In this document: piece by piece, positions 22,684 through 32,046 of the stretch
Numbering within the stretch: the first letter of the stretch is position 1
Layout: each line of letters starts with the position of its first letter
Source: Diadophis punctatus similis
Lineage: Eukaryota > Chordata > Lepidosauria > Squamata > Dipsadidae
Reading direction: 5' to 3'
Assembly (NCBI GenBank): GCA_023053685.1
Contig: JALIGW010000029.1
Coordinates: 4,970,501-5,034,500, forward strand
DNA: 64,000 nt
Translations under genes and position numbers: made by a program
Notes under the pieces: generated by a model
What the model was told of the DNA's origin: nothing
The model's input: only the letters and a program-made list of their open reading frames with translations
The model's database searches: none

Positions 22684-25600
22684 ATGCCTCCCAAGGGGCG
22701 GAAAAGGAAGGCAAAGATCCCTCAAGCAGAAGCCACAGCATCCAATGGAGAGGAAGCCAGTGATGTGAAGAAGTTGCCCAAGATCCAGAAGACTGAAGGA
22801 TCGGGAGACCTTCATGTGACCATTGAGCACTGGTAAGAGATCCATGACACATTGCCTGCCTATTGAGAGAAGGGATCAGTCAGAGATCTTGTTTTAGAAT
22901 AACTTTTCCCCCCATTCTGAAAATAATTATTGGACCTGGGATAGGTATTCAATAAAAAATAATAACAATAATGTGAATTTAACTGGTTGTATTTGTTGTT
23001 GTATTTGTTGAGAAAAACAAGTTTTGTGGAGATGGGTGGATGTTTTAACAGATTAACAGAGTTGGAAGGGACCTTGTAGGTCATCTAGTCCAACCCCCCC
23101 ACCCCCGCTCAAGCAGGAGATCCTACACCATTTCTGACAAATGGCAGTCCAATCTCTTCTTGAAAGTCTCTAGTGATGAGGTCCCCACAAGTTCTGAGGG
23201 CAAGCTGTTTCATTGGTTGATTATTCTCACTGTCAGAAAGTTCCTTCTTGTTTCTAGGTTGAATTTCTCCTTGATCAATTTCCATCCATTATTCCTTGTC
23301 TGTCCTTTGGGTGCTTTGGAAAATAGCTTGACTCCCTCCTCTTTGTGGCAGTCCCTCAAATATTGGAACACTGCTATCATGTCTCCCCTGGTCCTTAAAT
23401 TGATGCATGAATGTTGGTAACAGTTGCTTAGAGCTGCCTTCTCTTAGGTGTTCCAGGAATTCTAGAAATTGGAGCCTCAGTAAATCTGGAGATTCCTGGC
23501 TGGAGACATTTTAAATACATGTTCCCTAAATAGGAAAGAATGCCATCTGACCCTATAAGTACGATAAATATATTAAAACAGATGTAAAAATAAATTATGC
23601 TGACCACTCAAATAGAAATACATTTTTAGTTCAGAAATTTTCTAACCTTTTGAAGTTACAGAACCTGTTAATTTAAAAAAAATGGAATCCTAATCAAGAG
23701 GCAAAGCTCTAAAAACAGAAAATTATTTGGGTTCAAGGGTGCTAATAGCTTTTTGCTATTAGTTTTTCATGGAACCCCATCAATTTCTCATGGAACTTTA
23801 GAGTTCTACAAAATAGTTTTTTAAAAAACCAACCACCACTGTGCGTTAATTGATTAAACCCTGTAGCCTGCATGGAATCTGTTTTGAATCAAATATTTCA
23901 TTGTAACATTGGGCCTCAGTGCAGTGAACTTTGCATGCAGTATATACATATATATATACATACCTTATGGAATGAATTGAAGAGGTTGCCCCTTGAATGT
24001 TATGAATTGTTGAAATGTTTTTAAATTTTAAATATATTTTTTATACTGATTTGTTTATCTCTGCTGTAAGCCGCCCAGAGTCCTTCGGGAGTTGGGCGGC
24101 ATAGAAATATAAACAAACAAACATGGGAATGATCTAAGATCTCCGAAAGTACTTCACCGATTGCTTTGAAATTTTGACACAACATTGCATTCAAATACAA
24201 GAGTGTTTTTATATACCTATATTATATAGATGTCACACCTGTGACAGGTAAAAACATGTTTTTCTTGAAAAACAGGTAAAACATTTTGTTGAAAACCAGC
24301 GCCCTCTGCTGGACACATGCTGTACTAATTGACTATTCCCTTCCAACATTTCTGAGCCAAGCTGAGGGAAATAAGGGAATAGAATAGCAGAGGCTTTTAT
24401 GGGGAAAACATGACATGCCTGCTGAGAGGAGGCTGACCCCCCCCCCCCCCCGCAAGACCCTGGCAAGTACCTCAGAGAAACAAAGGGATAAGATAGCAGA
24501 GGTTTAAACACAATTTAAACCTCCAAAAATACAGGGGAGAAAAAATAAAATCAATGTTAACCATAATTCTGAGATGTTAATGAGCATAAGGTTGCCTGAA
24601 TAATACCATCCACCATGACATGCCTGCTGAGAGGAGGGTGACCACCACCCCATTGTGTGACCCTGGCAAGTACTTCAGAGAAATAAAGGGATAAGATAGC
24701 AGAGATTTAAACACAATTTAAACCTCCAAAAATAAAGGGGAGAAAAAATAAAATCAATGTTAACCATAATTCTGAGAAGTTAATGAGCATAAGGTTGCCT
24801 GAATAATACCACCCACCATGACATGCCTGCTGAGAGGAGGCTGACCACCACCCCATTGTGTGACCCTGGCAAGTACTTCAGAGAAATAAAGGGATAAGAT
24901 AGGAGAGAGTTAAACACAATTTAAACCTCAAAAAATAAAGGAGAGAAAAATTGACATCAATGTTAACCATAATTCTAATATATTAAGAAGCATAAGGTTG
25001 CCTGAATTGTATAATTAAAACTAAATGAAGTAATTGAACATTTTATTACATGCAATTCCCACTGGAAATTCTTCACTCATTGTACTTAAATACCATTGAA
25101 TCGATAAAGACTTGTCAGTTGTAATTGTCAGTTACAACCATAAACATGAACCATCATGGCATTAAAATCTCTGCGACATTGCTACCAGGTGGAAGAACTC
25201 ATTCCGCTTTGAAATTGCCATTAAACATGCAATTCATTGAAACTCCCATGTGCAACATTTCCAAATCATCTGGCATGGGAAAAGTATTGCAGAAATGCAA
25301 ACTTATTGTGTGGGATGAATGCACAATGGCGCACAAAAAATCACTCGAGGCTCTTTATCGATCATTGCAAGATTTGCGTGGAAACATCAGACCAATCTCC
25401 TGCAAGCAATATTAACGTTAATATTGCTTGCAGGAGATTTCAGGCAAACATTACCTGTAATTCCTCGATCGACACCAGCGGATGAAATAAATGCTTGCCT
25501 CAAATGCTCTACTTTGTGGTGACACGTAAACACTTTAAAATTAACTACAAATATGCGTGTCCAGCTACAAAATGATCGATCAGCTGAGATATTCTCACAT

Positions 25601-28600
25601 CAATTGCTGGAAATTGGGGACGGGAAGGTGCCGGTTTATCTGACCTCAGGACGAATTACATTGCCTCATAACTTCTGCAATTTAGTGACGTCAAAAGAAG
25701 AATTGGTTCAAAAAGTATTTTCCAATATTCAAACCAATTATAAGAATCACGATTGGCTGAGTGAACGAGCTATTCTTGCAGCCAAGAACAAAGATGTCTA
25801 CAAACTTAACAATATTATTCAGTCTAACATTTAAAGCGAGGCAGTCACATACAAGTCCATTGACACTGTTGTGGAAGCAGATGAAGCAGTTAATTATCCA
25901 TCAGAATTTTTGAATTCACTCGATCTGCCAGGGATGCCGCTGCACGTACTGCAATTGAAAATCGGCATGCCAATTATGTTGCGAAATATCAACCAGCCAA
26001 AGCTTTGCAACGGCACGCGGCTTGCAGTAAAAAAGTTAATGAACAACGTCGTAGAAGCAACAATCTTGACAGGACCTTTCAAAGGTGAAGATGTCCTCAT
26101 TCCTCGCATTCCTATGATTGCAACGGATATGCCATTTCAATTTAAGAGATTGCAATTTCCAATTAGATTGGCGTTCGCAATCACCATCAACAAAGCTCAA
26201 GGCCAATCTTTAGAATTATGTGGTTTAGATCTAGACACAGATTGCTTCTCACATGGACAATTATATGTTGCGTGTTCTAGAGTCGGCAAACCAGACAATC
26301 TCTATATCTGCACAGACAGTGGAACAACAAAAATATTGTATACCCACAAGCATTGTGACATTAAACATATTAGAAACGTGCACTTTCTCTTTTCTTTCTT
26401 TCCCATTTAAGCAGACTGACCCACAGCAACGCGTGGCCGGGTACGCTAGTAAATAAATAAAATAAATAAATTGCTGCAGCTATTTATGTCTTCTGTACAT
26501 TGATGTTAATGACATAAACTCTGTCATTTAGGAGCTACATGTGCACAAATTTATTCCAGAATGTCTTTTACAGTATGTAATGATACAATGCAAATGTCAG
26601 TTTGGGCAACAAGTGCCATAAATTGCCGATGTGCCATATTTTTGAGTTAATAATAAATAAATAATAAGTAAATAATAGACAACTACCCCCCCACCTCCGA
26701 ATAAAATGTTAAAGTCTTTGCTACGAAATAAAAAGAGAACAATGAGATGTATTTTTAAATATGGTGGGAATCTTGTTCTTTTTAAGTTCCAGGGATTTTC
26801 AAATAATAGTTCACATTCATTCTGTAGTATTAATATTTTTTCCTTGTTTTTCTTCAATACTGACAGTAAAAGCTGACGAGTCTTTGGACGCAGAGCTCAG
26901 GCTGTCAGCCAAGAGCTGCGCCAGGCCTTTCCTGACATCCTTGTGGAGGTCAACCGTGAAAAACCCCGGAGAAATAGCTTTGAAGTGGTTCTCTTGAAAA
27001 AGGATGGCACCAGTGAGTTATTGTGTTGCTTATGGGAATAGGATGGATGAGACTGTGTTTATTTTATTTATTTTATTTTAGTGTTCTTATATGCCGCCCT
27101 ACTCCCTGGAGATTAGATTTGCAATCTCAACAGTAAGCATTGCTTAGCTAGGACTGTCAAATATACCAAAGTTGGTTTATTAAATTAACCCAATTTCCTA
27201 GGTTTCTATGATAAAAGCCATGCCAGTTAGGATTGTTGACCACAAGTAGCACAGTGTATGAATGAAGCCTGTGATCAATTTCTCAGGAATTGTCCCATCT
27301 ACTTGGATGATATTACAGAATGGACTTAATTATATGCCATCAAGTTGGTGTAAAGTCTTGGTGACCTTACTGATAGATTTTCTCCAGGATACTCTGTCCC
27401 CAATCTGGTCCTTCAGAACTTTCAAAGATACGAGGGTGAGTCAATGTAATGCCATTTTCTTTAGGACAGGTATAATTACCAACACAGGAACATGTAGCAT
27501 ACATCAAAATGAAGCTGGTCCTCTGTGGATCACATCCCTACTTCTCAACATAGTCACCGTTTCTCTCAATAGCTATGTTCCACCTTTGAATGAGAGCATG
27601 TATCCCTGTCTCGTAAAATTTTGTTGACTGTTCTTTGAGCCACTTCTTCACTGCAGTTTTCACTTCCTCGTCACTGGAATAATGTTTGCCTCTCAAACCC
27701 TCTTACATGGGGCCGAAGAGATGATAGTCTGAAGGCGCTAAATCTGGTGAGTATGGAGGATGCGGTAAACATTATTCCAGTGACGAGGAAGTGAAAACTG
27801 CAAAGAAGAAGTGGCTCAAAGAACAGTCAACACAATTGACTGCAATCGTACAACTGAGTCCATGTGCCTTATTACAGGTCGTCTTCTTTTTCTCTTTCCT
27901 TTCACCTTTCATAACTTTATAAACTTCTCCAGAGAGTTAGGGGTTTTTTTATAATGCGTCCAAATTTTTCTAATTTGAGCCTGATTATTTGTACTTGATG
28001 TGAGAACTCTGGATTTGTTTTATGATACGTTTGTTTAACATGGCATTTGACAATCATGGCAGTCTTCTCCAACACCAAAGTTCAAAAGTCTCAATACTCT
28101 TCCTATCCTACTTCTTCAAAGTCCAAACTTTGTTTCTATAGTGTCGCAGGGAAAATCTTCTTTCTGTTGTACCTATTGTTTATACCAATAAGCTTTGATC
28201 TTCTTCATATTCAGTATTAGTCCCATATTTTCAATGTCTGTGGCTTTTTATTATTAGAATGGTGTTTTCATTCCACCCAGTATCCTAAAGCCAGAATCTC
28301 CAATGTGATTGTAAATTAGAGAAGGATTAGTCCTCTCACAAACTTTGTGCACATTTCAGTTTCATTTTAGCACGTGGCAAATCAGCTGGGGGTCGGGAAG
28401 CTGCTAATGTCTTAACAGACTCTTCCCTGTTTGCTGCAAGCAGGTAAATTGCTGGAAGACAGAGGCCAAAGGGTGGTGGGGGTGGCTGGGTGGGTGGGGT
28501 TACATTTGGTGTATAAGACGCACCCAAGTTTTCACCCTCTTTTTGGGGGTAAAAAGGTGCGTCTTATACTCCGAAAAATACGGTACCTTCAGTTCTTTTT

Positions 28601-29005
28601 ATGTGCTCTATTGCGGAAGCCTTCCTTTTTTTTTCATAGTACAAATCTTTCTCTTCACTCCACAAACACAGCACCAACTGAACATCAAGCTTCTGCCCAC
28701 CTTGGCAGGAAAAAAAAACAAGGTAGTTTAGAGATGAACAGTGTCTGGCTGCAAGTAGCCCCATTTCTTTTGAAGGTAATTAGTTGATCAGTGAAATCAG
28801 TTGTGCTTACAAACCATGTGACCTCTTGGCAGTATGTTTGGGATGTATTCACATTGTATAATCCAAGCACTGTTGGTGATTGCTTATGTGTTCATTATTT
28901 TTAGAGATCGAGCTATGGAGTGGTCTTAAAAAAGGGCCACCCCGCAAATTGAAATTCCCAGAATCCAGCAACATCGTTGAAATGGTGAAGCGCAACTTAG
29001 ACTAA
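22684..29005 (+). CDS. SELENOH: Selenoprotein H (in-frame TGA read as selenocysteine)
   Basis: SELENOH is a small nuclear/nucleolar thioredoxin-like selenoprotein tied to redox control and genome maintenance. Coding exons are 22684-22832, 26867-27012 and 28905-29005 (131 aa; human 122 aa). The N-terminus [11 protein letters not shown] is a basic nuclear-localisation type. Exon 2 ends TG and exon 3 starts T, restoring Cys50. The redox motif is C50-K-S-U53, with the Sec codon TGA at 26874-26876; human has CTSU. Downstream, [19 protein letters not shown], then [11 protein letters not shown], then [17 protein letters not shown] match the family through to the end. A standard ORF finder stops at the TGA, so no single ORF shows the protein. 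A SECIS hairpin at 29604-29653 supports recoding. Intron 2 carries a Helitron and intron 3 a mariner derivative. Splice sites are GT-AG. The ORF looks functional. Confidence 0.96.
23044..23420. mobile_element. CR1-like LINE 3' fragment in SELENOH intron 2
   Basis: The sequence includes GAGTTGGAAGGGACCTTG, TAGGTCATCTAGTCCAACCC, TCAGAAAGTTCCTTCTTG and ATCATGTCTCCCCTGGTCCT. These are hallmark blocks of the CR1 3' region in reptiles and birds. There is no reverse transcriptase domain. A shorter copy in the opposite orientation is at 46300-46375. Confidence 0.8.
23975..24121 (+). repeat. LINE/SINE 3' tail fragment
   Basis: GTAAGCCGCCCAGAGTCCTT, then CGGGAGTTGGGCGGCATAGA, then an AAACAAACAAACA tail match the 3' end seen on many squamate retroposons. 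A similar but weaker tail is at about 41941-41995. Only the tail is present, so the family is left open. Confidence 0.6.
24411..25015. repeat. Three tandem copies of an about 204-bp unit
   Basis: Copies begin at 24411, 24616 and 24819 with TGACATGCCTGCTGAGAGGA. All contain AAACACAATTTAAACCTC and GCATAAGGTTGCCTGAAT. Unit length is 205 and 203 bp. Copy 1 has a run of about 15 C where the others read ACCACCACCCCATTGTG. The array sits just upstream of the Helitron helicase and appears to belong to that element. Confidence 0.92.
25142..26410 (+). pseudogene. Helitron PIF1-like helicase, decayed
   Basis: Read across frames this is the C-terminal half of a PIF1-family DNA helicase as found in Helitrons. 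[17 protein letters not shown] is followed by [14 protein letters not shown] (Walker B, DEC), [87 protein letters not shown] and [13 protein letters not shown]. The Walker A part is missing. The frame is broken at the 23-bp fold-back (25394-25439), again near 25522, and by a TAA at 25832. It sits in SELENOH intron 2 and is not expected to be expressed as protein. Confidence 0.88.
25394..25439. repeat. 23-bp loop-less palindrome inside the helicase remnant
   Basis: Arms 25394-25416 and 25417-25439 are exact reverse complements meeting at AAC/GTT. The right arm encodes the native LLAGDF segment. The left arm is its inverted copy and replaces the residues normally upstream of it. Confidence 0.95.
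27429..27840. mobile_element. Palindromic mariner derivative in SELENOH intron 3
   Basis: The left end is TA then CGAGGGTGAGTCAATG, a mariner-type terminus. The left arm reads, in reverse, the transposase C-terminus ([30 protein letters not shown]). Farther in, also in reverse, is the catalytic-region block [17 protein letters not shown]. From about 27764 the strand flips and the HYSSDEEVK segment is read forward until the copy stops near 27840. The element is therefore a truncated fold-back and not an active mariner. Its sister copy is at 44126-44667. Confidence 0.82.
28511..28585. mobile_element. Partial TA-MITE ('TATAAGACGCACC' family) in SELENOH intron 3
   Basis: GTATAAGACGCACC (28511-28524) and its exact complement (28556-28569) form a hairpin. 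The right end continues TCCGAAAAATACGGTA, the usual family terminus. The matching left terminus is missing, so this copy is truncated. Confidence 0.65.
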
Positions 29006-29126
29006 AGTCAACAATGATGGAGTAGGGGCAAAGGGGTAAGTTCACATCCGGAATGTGTGTGTGTGTGTTTTGAAGTTCCCTGTTGTTGTAAGGGCAGACA
29101 AGGCTGCAAACACACTTATTTTGATC

Positions 29127-29217
29127 GACCGTAACTTCAGGCACCAGTCATAACTGCCTTTGTTTAATGCCACCATAACTTTGAATGGTTGATGGTCATT
29201 AAATCCGGGATTGCCTG
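29127..29217. repeat. TA-MITE end fragment in SELENOH 3'UTR
   Basis: Sequence such as CCATAACTTTGAATGGTTGA and a CGGGATTGCCTG end resembles the right end of the 4495 family. If the transcript runs to 29816, this fragment is part of the SELENOH 3'UTR. Confidence 0.5.
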
Positions 29218-29603
29218 AAATCTGTCCAAATAAAACAATGTCTTGAACCCCGTGCCAACCAACTGGTTCCTATACAATATTTGAACAAATGTACTTGGGA
29301 ATGTTGTCTGGATATGTAATATACAGTGCCCATCATTGATCAGAATACCTAAAATGAGTCATAGTTGACATCTCTGGAACCTTAAATTTTGTATTCTTAT
29401 ACTGTGGGAAACTCTCTTATGTTGTATTATGGAGAGCCATGTGCATCTGTACTGCGTGGTTTAGAAATGGAAACAAAACCATTGTACTCCTGGAAGTTGT
29501 AAATGATGGTCTTGAACTGGGGAGTAGGATCTGTGGCTAACAGGGATTTTTTGTTTTCTGCAGCCTCTATGACTGTCCGTTTGTCCTGTGAGCTGGAGCA
29601 TTT

Positions 29604-29653
29604 ATGATGAGATACAATGAAGTGGGGTAAAGAAACTCTGGTTGTATCTCTGA
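29604..29653 (+). promoter_or_regulatory. SELENOH: SECIS element of SELENOH
   Basis: A SECIS hairpin in the 3'UTR recruits SBP2 and the selenocysteine elongation factor so that UGA is read as Sec. The core ATGA is at 29604-29607. After T, helix strand GAGATACAA (29609-29617) pairs perfectly with TTGTATCTC (29642-29650), which is followed at once by TGA (29651-29653). ATGA and TGA thus face each other as the non-Watson-Crick quartet. Twelve nucleotides after ATGA comes the apical AA (29620-29621). Position, spacing and motifs all fit the eukaryotic SECIS rule. It lies about 600 nt after the stop codon. Confidence 0.9.
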
Positions 29654-29815
29654 AACTGCTGCCCCTCCTTTACAAGGAAGAATGGACCAAATAATATCCT
29701 TTCCTGCCCCACCATCCTTTCGAATGTTTGTTACTCCTGGGAACATTTTGGGGAAGAGCTTTATTTTCAGTAAAGCTTAACCGCCTCCTCTATCTCATTT
29801 AGTTCTGTCCTGTGA

Positions 29816-29821
29816 AATAAA
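29816..29821 (+). terminator. SELENOH: SELENOH polyadenylation signal
   Basis: AATAAA lies 163 nt after the SECIS core and is followed by a GT-rich stretch (GGTGTCATGAG, later TTTAGTGTTGTCC). It is the first good signal beyond the SECIS. Confidence 0.72.
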
Positions 29822-30716
29822 GGTGTCATGAGATACTTTGTCATGGCAGTTTAGTGTTGTCCACCGTTTTGTGAATTAAAGTTGCACATCTATATTCACG
29901 TCGTGTTTCATCTGCTGAAGTGTTAAACTTGTCCTCCCAAGCACATACATGACTTCTGAAAACATTTCATTTTTTTTAAACAATTGCACTTTCATCCCTC
30001 CCATGGCTTCAAATTACCATGCTAATATTTTGTCCTGTATTTTTTTCCCAATAAAACCAAAATGCGTGCTTGTTTGCTAGTGGCATTTTAGAAGTTGTAC
30101 TTAAAATCTCTACAGTATTTGGTCCCTTGCTATCTAGAATTGAAGGAAAATAATCCAAAACCAAAGGTATTGGGATTGTTTTGGCAGAGAAAAGGGCAGA
30201 ATTCTTCACAACTACTTGTTTTACTTCGCCATTTCCTCATTCATGACAGAATGAAAAACCCTGAAAACCCAAGTCTCTCCTCTGCATTGTTTTGGTTTTT
30301 AAATTGACTAAGGAATCATTCAAGTTGGAGTATCCAAACCATTCCGCAGGGGGGCCATAAATTGCTAATTATACTCTAAACCTATTTTTCTCTTCTGATT
30401 AAAGATTAAAGGAGGCTACTAGTTTTCATTTTTGACTTTCCCTTTTAATTATCCTATATTACTGATACCAGTCCCCAGTCTTTGAAGTTTTAATGTTTAA
30501 TCCACATGCTTTTCCCTATGCACAAAATATCTGCTCAAGATAGTTAACTTTTCTGTTAACTTCTAGTTTACTATGCTGACTTTATCAATCTTCCCTATGC
30601 TTGCCCAACAATTTGTATTATTTGTGTGTGTTGTTTTATTTCCTTTAGCTATAATTAACCCCACAAGATGGCTTCAGTGTAAATATGATACAAAGTACCA
30701 AGAAAACTTAACAATT

Positions 30717-30722
30717 TTTATT
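30717..30722 (-). terminator. BTBD18: BTBD18 polyadenylation signal (candidate)
   Basis: Reverse-strand AATAAA (TTTATT on the plus strand) lies about 1.3 kb past the BTBD18 stop codon. A further TTTATT occurs near 30750. SELENOH ends near 29.84 kb on the other strand, so the two transcripts converge without overlap if this site is used. The stretch 29850-30710 between them shows no feature I can name. Confidence 0.5.
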
Positions 30723-32046
30723 TGAACAAGTTACAACTCAATATTTATTCCAGTCTTTGTGCCATCTACTCTTCAGAATGTTCTGCATACATGAAGAGCT
30801 TTGGGTTGTGAGAGAAGGAAGTATTTGGCACAGCTTCGTGAAGGTTTAGGTCATTGCACTTGAATACACTTCTCTGTGAAGAAGCTGCAAACACAAGGGA
30901 GATGGTTTCAATGAAAAACAAGCAACTTGGCAATTATTCTCAAGCCTCTAGGGAGCCTTATTTAAAATACAGAAAGTCAGCAAGGCACTTAGTTCCCTGT
31001 ATCTGTGTTTAAATATTGCAGGCCACTTATCAGGAGAAAAGTCAGTTCAATTCAAGTGGGCCATCCAGCCAAAAGTAGCAGGAGAAAGGGGTGCTGCTTC
31101 CAGCAACATTGGTTTAAGGAGAAAGAATTAACATTTACAGCAAAGCATCTACTACTGCAAGTGTTGAGTTGGTACTGTGTGATCGCCAGTAACTGGGAAA
31201 TACAGCAGTGAGGTCAGCAGACCCTCTGCTGGTCTTCCTAGTTCCAATCTGACCTTTAAACCAAAATAATAATAAAAAAATTAAAGCATTGAACTGAAGG
31301 AGCCAGTACATAGAGGGCAATTCTTATCCTGTTGCCAAGTCCTTTATATTGCCTTTGAACTGCTACCTCAATGTAGTAGCTCCCAGCTTGGGACAACAGT
31401 TGTCCTAACAGCAATGAGTTTTTATTTCCAGGTTTGGTTAATTCACTAGCCATTAAATAAAATGTTTAAAAAAATATTGAAGGGATGCACAGGACTTAAA
31501 ACAGTTGAGGACAACTCTGTTTCACATCAGAGCTCTTCCCAGAAAACATAATTTTGTCCTCTGAATTATAAGTCACGCTTTAAACTCTGGCGTTTTAAAA
31601 TCTTATGTTCACTATAAGACAATTACATTATGATCTATAAAGGAAATTAAATAAAACACCCTTGTGTAAAATTATTACCAGCCCCAAGATGTCTCTCACA
31701 ACATAAAACATTCCTTTTCACAGAAGTAATGCTGCAGATTTCCTGTAGGTTACCTATCCCACAAGAGGCCAGAAGAACCCCGGCATCCTGCAAGATTATA
31801 CCAATGTCACGGTCATGATTTAATGAGGCTGAGAATTGGTGATAATGAAGCAGCCTCTCCCCAGTTTGATTTTAAAGGGGGCTTTTCCATCATCTGAGCA
31901 AAATACTCAAAAAGCATTATGGAATCTATTAATTGCTTTTTGTGGCAGATTCCTTACTATTTGCCATGGAATTTTAAGTGCAATATTGTCTGCTAGCCCA
32001 CCTCACCAAGTAGTTCAAAGTAATTTCTTGCCACTACTTGCACTCA

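Larger units (their letters stand above)
24130..26449 (+). mobile_element. Helitron-like element in SELENOH intron 2
   Basis: The right end, GCGTGGCCGGGTACGCTAG followed by T, is the CTAG/T terminus of Helitrons. Upstream lies a decayed PIF1-type helicase (25142-26410), the signature Helitron protein. The left boundary is less certain: non-coding sequence from about 24130 (TTGCTTTGAAATTTTGACAC) and a three-copy tandem repeat precede the helicase. No Rep (HUH) domain is visible, so it is internally deleted or truncated. Confidence 0.78.
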
